A stretch of 64,000 bases of DNA from Alphaproteobacteria bacterium (GTDB lineage Bacteria; Pseudomonadota; Alphaproteobacteria; Micavibrionales; Micavibrionaceae): assembly GCA_002401695.1 (NCBI GenBank), contig NVTV01000003.1, positions 62,001 through 126,000 on the forward strand, in the 5' to 3' direction. Positions 25,921 to 34,077 of this stretch are shown piece after piece. The notes beneath the pieces are model-generated. The model saw only the letters and a program-made list of their open reading frames with translations, did not search any database and was not told the DNA's origin. Position 1 is the first letter of the stretch. Every line of letters begins with the position of its first letter. The position numbers and the translations under genes are program-made.

Positions 25921-26331
25921 CTAAGCGCCCGCAATATCGCCTAAAGACGGGGGAGGAGCATCACTGTCACCGGCATCGCCGCTGTCTTCTTTTTCTACAG
26001 AAACGCTTGCCTCTTCATCAGCATAAATACCCGATGTTGTCGCAATATCTGCCCATTCTTGTTCACCATCCATAAGGACGACTTCGTCTTCTTCTGTTTC
26101 TTGCGGCAAGTAACGTTGATGACTGGTAATCATTTCATCTTTCAACGCTTCAACGCTAACGGTTCCTCCTGCGATTTCACGCAAAGCGATAACGGTTTTC
26201 TTATCGTTATCACGCTCAACGGTCAAAGCCGCGCCAGAACCAATTTTACGGGCGCGCTGCGCAGCCATCATAACCAATTCAAAACGATTTTCGACTTTTT
26301 CAATACAGTCTTCAACGGTAACACGTGCCAT
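25921..26331 (-). CDS. rpoZ: DNA-directed RNA polymerase omega subunit
   Basis: Small subunit that helps assemble beta' and contributes to a ppGpp site in polymerase. The N-terminus [19 protein letters not shown] and [21 protein letters not shown] match omega. The 136 residues include a long acidic C-terminal tail, common in alphaproteobacteria. It lies just upstream of rsh, linking alarmone synthesis and target. Confidence 0.94.
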   Translation of the reverse strand: MARVTVEDCIEKVENRFELVMMAAQRARKIGSGAALTVERDNDKKTVIALREIAGGTVSVEALKDEMITSHQRYLPQETEEDEVVLMDGEQEWADIATTSGIYADEEASVSVEKEDSGDAGDSDAPPPSLGDIAGA

Positions 26332-26470
26332 AATTTTGTGCCTTTATAAATGTCAGTTATAGAATTTTACCGTTTATAGTGCGTCTTACCGCCAAATGCA
26401 AGGCTAATATAGGCATAAACGACAATATAAAGGCACTTGACGAAATGCACCGTATGACGATGATAGGAGA

Positions 26471-27106
26471 ATGTTTGAACTACTCCCTGATATTGACTGC
26501 AATTTATGCCCGCGTTTAAAAGATTTCATAAACGATAATCGGCAAAAATTCCCTGATAAATATAATGCGCCTGTCCCCTCTTTCGGGCCGCAAGATGCTG
26601 AATTTCTGGTGGTCGGACTTGCGCCAGGTCTAAAAGGTGCAAATTTCAGCGGCAGACCCTTTACCGGAGATTACGCAGGGGACTTGCTCTATGCGACCCT
26701 TTTGAAGTTCGGCTTTGCCCGCGGAGAGTATCAAGCGCGTAAAGATGACGGGCTGGAACTGGTTAATGCGCGCATCACCAACGCGGTTAAATGCGTACCA
26801 CCGCAAAACAAAGTAACGGGTGATGAAATTAGTACATGCTTGCAATTTCTGAAAACCGAAATGGCCACGATGCCAAAGCTAAAAATCATTCTCAGCCTTG
26901 GCCTCGTATCACATAAAGCGGTTATAAAAGCCACGGGACATAAACAATCCGCCTTTAAGTTCGCACATAATGCCGCACATGATTTGGGAAATGGCCTCAC
27001 GCTTATCGACAGTTATCATTGTTCACGTTACAACACCAACACCAAGCGTTTAACGACAGAAATGTTCGAGGATGTTTTTGAAAAAGTCAGAACTTTGTTA
27101 AGTTAG
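26471..27106 (+). CDS. Uracil-DNA glycosylase, family 5 (UDGb) type
   Basis: Base-excision repair enzyme that removes uracil and related deaminated bases. It has motif A GLAPGLKGANFSGRPFTGD, with the family 5 layout and no catalytic Asp of family 1. TNAVKCVPPQNK and the C-terminal SYHCSRYNTNTKRLT are also of the family; the usual Pro in the latter is Cys here. Cysteines at 11 and 14 plus two further ones can bind the 4Fe-4S cluster of this group. The stop overlaps the convergent gene by four bases. Has TAGGAGA just before its ATG. Confidence 0.87.
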   Translation: MFELLPDIDCNLCPRLKDFINDNRQKFPDKYNAPVPSFGPQDAEFLVVGLAPGLKGANFSGRPFTGDYAGDLLYATLLKFGFARGEYQARKDDGLELVNARITNAVKCVPPQNKVTGDEISTCLQFLKTEMATMPKLKIILSLGLVSHKAVIKATGHKQSAFKFAHNAAHDLGNGLTLIDSYHCSRYNTNTKRLTTEMFEDVFEKVRTLLS

Positions 27107-27594
27107 CGACCATAGGCTTTCTCGACGCGTTGCTGTTCTGCTTTAAACCCATCCCAAGCATTTGGCGAGTCTTCCTTGATCGTCACTTGAATAAATTCAA
27201 AGTCCTCTTGCGTCATAATCGGAGCTGCCTGCGAAAATTTAAGCATTGATGCATAAAACTTATCTTGTTCGACCGTATCATCAGTAACCCAACGTGCAAA
27301 ATTGAAGGCCTTATCATACAAGACTTCACGCTCTTTAAGCGGTTGCTCTTCCTCAATACTGCTTGAAACATTCCGAATGACATATCGCGCCAACCCCTCC
27401 GTTGGAAAAATGCACTCTCGACTCGGAGTAGCGATTGCCAAATTCGCCATTTTATTCAGCGTTTTTTCGATGCTCAACCCCTTAAGCATAGGATCAACAC
27501 TTAATAAATCGTCTATTTTATCTTCACGCGACATCAAGCCATAGCGAAGATGCCCCCCAAGTGCAACATTTTGAAATCCAGAAACCAAACCCAT
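27103..27594 (-). CDS. Conserved-looking protein of unknown function
   Basis: No family recognised. The 163-residue soluble protein is mostly helical by appearance, with REDKIDDLLSVDPMLKGLSIEKT near the N-terminus (two segments) and a charged C-terminal helix ending in KAEQQRVEKAYGR. There is no signal peptide or membrane span. Coding use resembles neighbours. It ends within the last four bases of the glycosylase gene. Confidence 0.6.
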   Translation of the reverse strand: MGLVSGFQNVALGGHLRYGLMSREDKIDDLLSVDPMLKGLSIEKTLNKMANLAIATPSRECIFPTEGLARYVIRNVSSSIEEEQPLKEREVLYDKAFNFARWVTDDTVEQDKFYASMLKFSQAAPIMTQEDFEFIQVTIKEDSPNAWDGFKAEQQRVEKAYGR

Positions 27595-27664
27595 AATCGA
27601 CCAACCTATTTCTTACTTACCTGTATATAGGATCTTTACAATGCATACCAGAAAAACAGCTCTA

Positions 27665-29251
27665 TTATAGAGCCGCAGATACGGTGTCTTCGGTTTGCGG
27701 ATTAAAGGTCTCGCGTTTATCGATAAGTTTATTCAGTGCGTGAACATAAGCGCGCGCACTGGCTACCAATGTGTCAACGTCCGCGCCAGATCCATTTACG
27801 ATTTTTCCATGTTCTTCCAGACGCACGGTAACTTCGGCTTGTGCGTCCGTTCCGCCTGTCACCGCGTGCACTTGATACAATTGCAATGTCGCATCAAGAT
27901 GCGGAGAAATTTCGCGGATCGCCTTGAATATCGCATCAACAGAGCCATTCCCTTCAACCTTTGCGCATTTTTCTGCACCATCGATGCTTAAACAAAGGTC
28001 AGCCGTTTGTGGCCCTGATGTTCCTGCGACAACCTGTAAAGACACAAACTGGATATTATCATTCTCGCTTGTGATCTCGTCTTCGACCAAAGCAATCAAA
28101 TCATCCTCGAAGATTTCTTTCTTCCGATCTGCCAAGTTTTTGAAACGTGCAAAAGCATCATTTAACGCGTTATCGCCCAGCTCATAGCCTAGCTCCTTCA
28201 ACTTCTCACGGAACGCATGGCGACCTGAATGCTTGCTCATCACCAATTTACTTTCGGTAAGACCAACGGATTCGGGAGTCATAATTTCATAGGTATTGGC
28301 GTTTTTAAGCATCCCATCCTGATGGATACCACTTGCATGGGCAAAGGCGTTCGCCCCGACAATGGCCTTATTCGGCTGTACGGAAAATCCTGTAATTGCA
28401 GATAAAGTCCGTGAAGCCTTCGTGATTTGGGTTGTATCAATGCCATGCGTATAAGGCATAATATCCTGACGCGTGCGCAGTGCCATGATCACTTCTTCAA
28501 GCGCGGCATTACCCGCGCGCTCACCAATACCATTAATCGTACATTCGATCTGGCGCGCACCTGCGGCCACGCCCGCCAAGGAATTCGCAACCGCTACGCC
28601 CAAATCATTGTGACAATGCATAGAGATAACCGCTTGGTCGATATTGGGGACACGCGCCACCAACATGGCAATCTTGGCTGCCATTTCATCGGGCATCGCA
28701 TACCCCACCGTATCGGGGATATTCACCGTTGTTGCGCCCGCAGTAATGGCGGCCTCAACACATTGACATAGAAAATCATCTTCGGTGCGCGAGGCATCTT
28801 CTGCGCTCCACTCCACATCATCGGTGAATTTACGGGCGAAGGTGACGCTCTCCTTTACGGCTTCCAAAACATCCTCGGCAGACATTTGAAGCTTGTATTT
28901 CATATGCAAAGGGGAGGTCGAAATAAATGTATGAATGCGTTTATGAACAGCGGGTTTAATCGCCTCGCCGGAGGCTTCGATATCGCCCTTAATGGCGCGA
29001 GACAAACCGCACACTGTGGCATTTTTTACAATTTTGGCAATTGCACTTACCGCCTCAAAATCTCCCTTAGAGGCCACAGGAAAGCCCGCCTCGATCACAT
29101 CAACGCCAAGATCATCCAAGATCACCGCCATTTTAACCTTTTGTTCCAAATTCATGGCGCAACCGGGTGATTGCTCGCCATCTCTAAGGGTTGTATCAAA
29201 GATAATCAAACGGTTGGGGTCGTTTTTTACAATGTCAAAAGTTCTGCTCAT
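27665..29251 (-). CDS. leuA: 2-isopropylmalate synthase
   Basis: First committed enzyme of leucine biosynthesis, condensing acetyl-CoA with 2-oxoisovalerate. FDTTLRDGEQSPGCAMN is the HMGL/IPMS signature and SMHCHNDLGVAVANSLAG the second. The C-terminal LeuA allosteric domain (residues ~390-510) is where leucine inhibits in known enzymes. The ATG at 29251 has AAGGAA upstream; 528 residues. A leader with a leucine-rich peptide precedes it, so expression is probably set by leucyl-tRNA supply. The gene stands alone without leuBCD. Confidence 0.95.
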   Translation of the reverse strand: MSRTFDIVKNDPNRLIIFDTTLRDGEQSPGCAMNLEQKVKMAVILDDLGVDVIEAGFPVASKGDFEAVSAIAKIVKNATVCGLSRAIKGDIEASGEAIKPAVHKRIHTFISTSPLHMKYKLQMSAEDVLEAVKESVTFARKFTDDVEWSAEDASRTEDDFLCQCVEAAITAGATTVNIPDTVGYAMPDEMAAKIAMLVARVPNIDQAVISMHCHNDLGVAVANSLAGVAAGARQIECTINGIGERAGNAALEEVIMALRTRQDIMPYTHGIDTTQITKASRTLSAITGFSVQPNKAIVGANAFAHASGIHQDGMLKNANTYEIMTPESVGLTESKLVMSKHSGRHAFREKLKELGYELGDNALNDAFARFKNLADRKKEIFEDDLIALVEDEITSENDNIQFVSLQVVAGTSGPQTADLCLSIDGAEKCAKVEGNGSVDAIFKAIREISPHLDATLQLYQVHAVTGGTDAQAEVTVRLEEHGKIVNGSGADVDTLVASARAYVHALNKLIDKRETFNPQTEDTVSAAL

Positions 29252-29350
29252 AGCTAAATTCCTTATAATCTTTCGCAAGCGCAAAAAATTCTATCGCGCT
29301 TTGCTTATTTTTTCAATGTTTTGAATTTTGGGTTTTGGATTTTTTTAAGT

Positions 29351-29395
29351 CCCCTGTAGCGCAGGCATGTCAAATGCCTCATGGTCGCTCAGAGG
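29351..29395 (-). promoter_or_regulatory. leuA leader stem-loop (putative attenuation element)
   Basis: In the minus-strand RNA CCUCUGAGCG (29395-29386) can pair with CGCUACAGGGG (29361-29351), with one bulge. An inner AGGCAU/AUGCCU stem lies at 29379-29374 and 29368-29363, and a competing GCCUC/GAGGC pair uses 29396-29392 and 29380-29376. The 5' side overlaps the end of the leader peptide, so a ribosome stalled at its Leu codons would change the fold. No U-run follows directly; whether it controls termination or translation is open. Confidence 0.5.
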
Positions 29396-29448
29396 CGCAT
29401 AAGGAGCAGATTTAGAAGCAGTAATGTTGTTGGCTTCGTGTTCATCAT
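29389..29448 (-). CDS. leuL: leuA leader peptide
   Basis: A 19-codon frame reading MMNTKPTTLLLLNLLLMRL followed by TGA lies about 140 bases upstream of leuA. Eight of 19 residues are leucine, seven of them within eight codons, using TTA, CTG, CTT, CTA, CTG, CTC and CTT. This is the hallmark of amino-acid attenuation leaders (compare LeuL of enterobacteria). An in-frame stop three codons before the first ATG fixes the frame. The ribosome binding site is weak (AGAAAAGA just upstream). Too short for ordinary gene finding; the call rests on composition and position. Confidence 0.72.
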   Translation of the reverse strand: MMNTKPTTLLLLNLLLMRL

Positions 29449-29464
29449 TCTTTTCTAACGTATT

Positions 29465-29686
29465 TTATGCGTCCAAGTCAATATTATGTTCAATATCTTC
29501 CAGCGGCACTTTCTCGCCGGAGTTTCCATAGATTGGTGGCATTGCCTCGCCCTTTTTCTTTTCGGAGAAGTCATTTTCTTCACGCGACGGATCATCTGAT
29601 CCGGGCTTCTTTTCGATCTTCTCCACTGGCGTCGGTGGTTTTACCGCGCCGGGCCAAATATTACCCAATATTCTACCGATTTTCAT
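29465..29686 (-). CDS. Small charged protein of unknown function
   Basis: Seventy-three residues starting MKIGRILGNIWPG, rich in Lys, Glu, Asp and Pro and probably disordered apart from the N-terminal helix. It follows the Trm112-like gene with one base between and is therefore likely co-translated with it. No family recognised. Confidence 0.55.
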   Translation of the reverse strand: MKIGRILGNIWPGAVKPPTPVEKIEKKPGSDDPSREENDFSEKKKGEAMPPIYGNSGEKVPLEDIEHNIDLDA

Positions 29687-29687
29687 A

Positions 29688-29870
29688 CTATGCCCCTTCT
29701 AAACAGCGCGCTTCATCAACCAACATGATCGGAATACCGTCACGGATTGGAAACGCTAATTTAGCCTGCTGCGATACCAATTCTTGCGCTTTCGCGTCAT
29801 AGGTTAATGTCCCCTTCGTTAAAGGACATACTAAAATTTCCAATAATTTCGGATCAATTTCTACACTCAT
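29688..29870 (-). CDS. Trm112/YcaR-family small protein
   Basis: Sixty residues with the family layout: [14 protein letters not shown] at the N-terminus and [18 protein letters not shown] at the C-terminus. Trm112 proteins act as activating partners of methyltransferases in other organisms, while bacterial YcaR-type members are poorly understood. Only one Cys of the possible zinc site is kept, as in many bacterial members. Follows the CnoX-like gene on the same strand. Confidence 0.85.
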   Translation of the reverse strand: MSVEIDPKLLEILVCPLTKGTLTYDAKAQELVSQQAKLAFPIRDGIPIMLVDEARCLEGA

Positions 29871-29893
29871 AGTTCTATCCTACTCTTTATCTC

Positions 29894-30829
29894 TTAAGAA
29901 AACAAAATTGATGACAGTTTTCGACGCGCAGCCAAGGTCAGAGGGTCGGCATGCCCGATTGCCTCGAATAATTTCAGCAACTCTTTACGCGCCGCGCCAT
30001 CGTTCCATTCACGATCTATTGTAATGGACTCCAGCAAAGCATCTGTTGCCGCCGCTTTTTCACCTGCCGCGAACAAGCCTTGCGCCAAATCAATGCGCGC
30101 TTGGTGATCATCTTTATTTTTTGTAATTTTCGCAGTGAGGTCATCCAAGGATGAGTCCGGTACAATTTGTGCCAATTCTAACGCTGAGCGCGCCTGCGCG
30201 AAGACAGAGGCCTTTGATATCTCTTCAGGCGCATTATCCACCATCGCAACCGCCTGATCGATCTGCGCCGCCGCAATAAAGCAGCGCACCAAACCGACAT
30301 AAGCCGCAACATTCAGCGCATCTTGCTGTAATATTTGCGAATAGATGGCATGCGCGGTCGAGGCATCACCCTCGTTCAACGCTTGCACCGCGCCCTCTAG
30401 CGCCGCATCTATATCCAGAGCATCAGGCTGCGCGCCTTTTGCCGCGGCAACCAATTTGCCCACGAATTCACGGATTTTGCTTTCCGGCTGCACGCCTGAA
30501 AATGCATCAATGGGCTGTCCTTGGAAAAAACCAAAAACCATCGGCACGGATTGTACGCGCAACGCCTGTGCCAATTCAGGGTTATCATCCAGATTAACCT
30601 TCGCCATCAACACCTGCCCACCGGCGGCCATAACCACTTTCTCTAAAACAGGCATCAGCTGTTTACACGGCCCGCACCACGGCGCCCAGAAATCGACAAT
30701 CACAGGCACCTGCATAGAAGCCGCCATAACGCGTTGCTCAAAATCCTGCGCACTTACATCAAAAATAATATCTTGCGGGCTGGCCTGCGTTGCTTGTGGC
30801 TGCGGCGGTGTATTTTCTCCGATAATCAT
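29894..30829 (-). CDS. Thioredoxin-domain/TPR co-chaperone (CnoX/YbbN-like)
   Basis: The N-terminal thioredoxin fold has an intact CGPC active site (DFWAPWCGPCKQLMPVLEK), followed by about 190 residues of helical TPR-like repeats. This architecture is that of YbbN/CnoX, which holds unfolded or oxidised clients and hands them to chaperones; alphaproteobacterial members keep CGPC whereas the E. coli protein has SQHC. Length 311 residues, no signal peptide, so cytosolic. Upstream of the Trm112-like gene. Confidence 0.85.
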   Translation of the reverse strand: MIIGENTPPQPQATQASPQDIIFDVSAQDFEQRVMAASMQVPVIVDFWAPWCGPCKQLMPVLEKVVMAAGGQVLMAKVNLDDNPELAQALRVQSVPMVFGFFQGQPIDAFSGVQPESKIREFVGKLVAAAKGAQPDALDIDAALEGAVQALNEGDASTAHAIYSQILQQDALNVAAYVGLVRCFIAAAQIDQAVAMVDNAPEEISKASVFAQARSALELAQIVPDSSLDDLTAKITKNKDDHQARIDLAQGLFAAGEKAAATDALLESITIDREWNDGAARKELLKLFEAIGHADPLTLAARRKLSSILFS

Positions 30830-30923
30830 AAGTCATTTCCTTGATGTTCAAATGCGCCCTGTATAGCGCGTTGCAGACTAATGCAAAGATCAGGCAAATG
30901 CAAAAGCATTATGGAAGGCACTG

Positions 30924-31448
30924 TTAATCCGGCGCGGCGGGCGCTAAATCTACAATTTCGGGGTCATGATTTGTACTGTTAATAAAACGCACAAGATCAG
31001 ACGGGCTGAGGCCTATGGTCATCGCATTATCCATTGGATGATAATTGACTATGTCTTTATCCATCATATATTTATCCAGAATAATCCGCACCTTATGATC
31101 CGTATCATTCATAATACAAAAGGGATTAACAGAGCCTTGGCGAATGCCGAGATTTTCCCACAAGCGATCCGCAGAGCCAAAAGAAAAACGGGCGCAATCC
31201 AGAAGCGATGATAATTTTTTAAGATCAATTTTCGTGTCATTTGCCGCAACAACCAAAAACATCTTTTTCTTCTTATCGCGCAAAAACAAATTCCGACAAT
31301 GCAAACCCGAAATAGAGGCTTTCAAATGCTCGCCTTCTTCCACTGTAAAAACAGGCTCATGCTTATGCAGGGTATAAGAAACAGCCAGCTTTTGAAGGTT
31401 TTTCAATAATGCATCAGATGTTACGGGAAGGGGTGACTGTATGATCAT
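30924..31448 (-). CDS. YbaK/ProX-domain aminoacyl-tRNA deacylase
   Basis: Single-domain trans-editing protein of the ProXp/PrdX type, expected to hydrolyse mischarged tRNA (such as Ala-tRNA-Pro). Recognisable parts are YTLHKHEPVFTVEEG, HCRNLFLRDKKKKMFLVV, GIRQGSVNPFCIMND and IILDKYMMDK. Length 174 residues, normal for the PrdX group. A single gene with its own upstream region. Confidence 0.87.
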   Translation of the reverse strand: MIIQSPLPVTSDALLKNLQKLAVSYTLHKHEPVFTVEEGEHLKASISGLHCRNLFLRDKKKKMFLVVAANDTKIDLKKLSSLLDCARFSFGSADRLWENLGIRQGSVNPFCIMNDTDHKVRIILDKYMMDKDIVNYHPMDNAMTIGLSPSDLVRFINSTNHDPEIVDLAPAAPD

Positions 31449-31578
31449 CCCAAAAAACTATGCTCTTTCCATTTAAAAATCCAGCTCTTAATCCCCCTAA
31501 CATTGATCAATAACCCGCAATAATATGCGGTTGTAACCGAAGCTGAGCCTAAATCATTGATTTATTATGACAAAATTT

Positions 31579-31607
31579 TTGATATTTGGTTATTATTATG
31601 TTATATA
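31579..31607 (+). promoter_or_regulatory. Putative promoter of the two small genes
   Basis: TTGATA (31579-31584), a 17-base spacer and TATATA (31602-31607), set in an AT-rich stretch about 55 bases before the ATG at 31663. Confidence 0.5.
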
Positions 31608-31662
31608 AGAGTTTATTAATATTTAAATGCTACACTATGCATAACTCTGTGGGGAGACAAAC

Positions 31663-31908
31663 ATGGTAGCCGATACACAAGCAATGGATTTGCTTCAAGA
31701 ACTGAACAATAGAAATATAACGCCAATTGACAACCAAACCGTTGCCGATGGCGGCCTTACGGATAACGTCACCGCCCTGCTAGGCGCGCGTCCGGGCGCG
31801 GAAACAATTATACTTGAACAATTGGCACCTGCCCTGCCGGAAGCAATAAACACACATGAAAATGCACTAAACGTAAATATAGACCCTATCTTGGGAATGG
31901 ATTTATAA
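31663..31908 (+). CDS. Small protein of unknown function
   Basis: Eighty-one residues, acidic, no signal peptide. GGGGAG lies eight bases before the ATG, and a promoter-like sequence lies upstream, so it is probably expressed. It contains Asn/Leu-rich helices (LLQELNNRNITPI, EQLAPALPEAINTHENALN). No family recognised. It is two bases from the next small gene. Confidence 0.6.
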   Translation: MVADTQAMDLLQELNNRNITPIDNQTVADGGLTDNVTALLGARPGAETIILEQLAPALPEAINTHENALNVNIDPILGMDL

Positions 31909-31910
31909 TA

Positions 31911-32195
31911 ATGAATGTTGAGCTAGGTTTATTACATGATGGAAATGTTATGCTTGTCAGTGACACGCCGCTTCCTGATATTGTCTGCCGCGTTGAATAT
32001 TATCGCGATCAACGCCTTTTTATGTTGGTTTATGATGACAAGAAAAACAACGATGAACTGATGCATTATGAAATTCCAGAGCGCATGACCGCGCCGGTTG
32101 AAAATACACCGAACATCATGATCTATTCACTTTTCCCTAACCATGAGCCTATCGGCTATAAAGTACCTTTGGTACAAATCAAAAACATGTTTTAA
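31911..32195 (+). CDS. Small protein of unknown function
   Basis: Ninety-four residues with a predicted beta-rich fold (VMLVSDTPLPDIVCRVEYY, LFMLVYDDKKNNDELMHYE). No family recognised. The two-base spacing from the preceding gene suggests one operon, perhaps a paired system, but neither partner resembles a known toxin or antitoxin. Confidence 0.6.
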   Translation: MNVELGLLHDGNVMLVSDTPLPDIVCRVEYYRDQRLFMLVYDDKKNNDELMHYEIPERMTAPVENTPNIMIYSLFPNHEPIGYKVPLVQIKNMF

Positions 32196-32264
32196 AATTT
32201 CTGCTTTTTATACTTGCATTTCATCCTCAAAGATATATATTGCCTCCACTGATTTCTTGAGAGA

Positions 32265-32339
32265 GCGAGTGTAGCTCAGGGGTAGAGCATAACCTTGCCA
32301 AGGTTGGGGCCGAGAGTTCGAATCTCTTCACTCGCTCCA
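32265..32339 (+). tRNA. tRNA-Gly (anticodon GCC)
   Basis: Complete cloverleaf. The acceptor stem GCGAGTG pairs with CACTCGC, the D-arm contains AGCTCAGGGGTAGAGC, the anticodon loop is TTGCCAA with anticodon GCC, and the T-arm is GAGAGTTCGAATCTC. The 3' CCA is encoded (32337-32339). A terminator follows 24 bases later. Confidence 0.97.
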
Positions 32340-32362
32340 AGAAATCAAAGCTTTAATGAAAG

Positions 32363-32381
32363 ACGCCTTCGGGCGTTTTTT
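32363..32381 (+). terminator. Terminator after tRNA-Gly
   Basis: ACGCC-TTCG-GGCGT hairpin (32363-32376) with a UUCG tetraloop followed by six T residues. Confidence 0.85.
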
Positions 32382-32509
32382 CTTTGGGCGGTACATCAAC
32401 GACCCACATGAACACTAAACGATTAATAGCCAACAGATTAGAAGATGGGTTAATTGACATGACTGACGAACTATTGCCATACGCTGAATTTCAATCCCGC
32501 ACAGTATTT

Positions 32510-33883
32510 TTATTTTTTAATGTATTGCTTTGTAAATTGTTCATATAAGGAACATGAACGAATACATTTTTCACTTGATAGAATTGTGTTAATTTCTGCT
32601 TCGGAAAGTATTTCTACCCTAGGTCTGAACAATGTTGTTTTAAGAAAATTATAAAGCCCAGATGCTTGTATATAAGCAGCATCACTATGAAGACTCTTGT
32701 CTTCGCACATAGATAAATAAGAATTTGCAACTTTGCACACAGATTCCAGATCAACATTTTCTTTATCAAGAACACTTACGGCTTGGTTCAAAGAGTTTTT
32801 TACGGAATTAGGCGTGACGTATTCATTTGGGTTAACATATATTTGTTTTGCATTTCTGGTCTGAATAATATGTTGATATGCTCTTATCAGTTCGGCTGTC
32901 ACGACATCTTTACTGAATAGAGATTCGTAAGTTTTATAACCATTCGCAATGAGTGTATCTTTCTTTTTATTATCAGTCAGCACAGATTTAATATGCAAAG
33001 CAAGAGTATCAGAATCATCAATTTCACAGAGCAAACCGTCAACATCGTGTGTTACATATTGTTTTGCTCCAGCAGCTTTTGTTGCGACAAGAGCTGTTTT
33101 CGCGTACCATGCTTCTGCAATCACAGTGCCAAACGGTTCATATCGTGATGGTAGAACACAGACATCAGCAATGTTTAAAAGTGCCGCGCGATCATTTCTC
33201 CAACCAAGAAAGCGAACGCGATTATCCAAGCCAAGTTTTTGAGAAAGTTTTCTGTATTTGTTAAGATCAGGTCCGTCTCCAGCTAATAAGAAATAAGTAT
33301 CCTCAATCTGTAAAGCTGCTTTTAAAAGCGTATCAATACCTTTCTTCCAATGCATTCTTGACAAAAGTAAAACAACTTTAGCATCGTCAGGAATATTAAA
33401 ATCAGATCGTTTTACAGGTTTATCTTTTTCAAGCGTTCCGAATGTATGAACAAGAAATGACCTATGTGGCTTGTTTGTTTTATCAATAATGTGACGAACA
33501 ATATCTTTTGTAACACCCATATAGAAATCGCAGTTTTTATAATTTTTAAGATTATAATATCCGCCGAACCAGCCCAATGTTGCTGCATTTATATTCGCAG
33601 GCATGAATGACGAGGCGCGATTCATCCAGCAATGAACAACATCAGGTTTGTAACTTTCTATTGTTGCTGCAATTATTTTTTTCTCTGCGTGTTTTTTGAA
33701 TCTATTAAAGCTAAGAGAGCTGTGTTCAATGTCTCTTTCATTTAGTGCTTCCACAAAATGACTGTGAGGGCGACACAGAACATACTGATCAACACTTTGT
33801 GAATGAAGTGATTTTATTGCATCCAAGCAAAATGTTTCCGCGCCACCTTGTGAAGCTCCGGCAATAATATGAAGTATTTTCAT
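32510..33883 (-). CDS. Glycosyltransferase family 4-type protein
   Basis: GT-B fold glycosyltransferase acting on a nucleotide sugar, probably for lipopolysaccharide or capsule. The N-terminus MKILHIIAGASQGGAETF is typical. The C-terminal donor-binding part has LLSRMHWKKGIDTLLKAA, LLAGDGPDLNKYR and the E-x7-E element in SRYEPFGTVIAEAW. About 110 C-terminal residues go beyond the usual fold. The gene is more AT-rich than its neighbours and lies beside tRNA-Gly with no other sugar genes, which suggests it was acquired. Substrate unknown. Confidence 0.85.
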   Translation of the reverse strand: MKILHIIAGASQGGAETFCLDAIKSLHSQSVDQYVLCRPHSHFVEALNERDIEHSSLSFNRFKKHAEKKIIAATIESYKPDVVHCWMNRASSFMPANINAATLGWFGGYYNLKNYKNCDFYMGVTKDIVRHIIDKTNKPHRSFLVHTFGTLEKDKPVKRSDFNIPDDAKVVLLLSRMHWKKGIDTLLKAALQIEDTYFLLAGDGPDLNKYRKLSQKLGLDNRVRFLGWRNDRAALLNIADVCVLPSRYEPFGTVIAEAWYAKTALVATKAAGAKQYVTHDVDGLLCEIDDSDTLALHIKSVLTDNKKKDTLIANGYKTYESLFSKDVVTAELIRAYQHIIQTRNAKQIYVNPNEYVTPNSVKNSLNQAVSVLDKENVDLESVCKVANSYLSMCEDKSLHSDAAYIQASGLYNFLKTTLFRPRVEILSEAEINTILSSEKCIRSCSLYEQFTKQYIKK

Positions 33884-34077
33884 AAGATAAACTCTACGAT
33901 TTTTATTTTTGTGATTTTAAGTTTCCACACCATGGAACATAATTTATTCCGTATTTTAACTTATTTCAATAAATATTCGTCTTACATCTGTTTTTACTGT
34001 CAAAACCTAAATTGCGTAGAGCGTAAAACGAGATAAAATGTGACATAAGCGCTTAAAGATTATACCCCCTAATGTCA

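Noticed and set aside
30345-30866. 173-codon open frame antisense to the thioredoxin/TPR gene
   Set aside because: Shadow of a strongly biased real gene. Its Ala/Cys-rich product is typical of reversed Ala-rich coding sequence.
32408-32548. 46-codon frame between tRNA-Gly and the glycosyltransferase
   Set aside because: No ribosome binding site, it runs into the end of the glycosyltransferase gene on the other strand, and the product is not recognised. At best it is debris.
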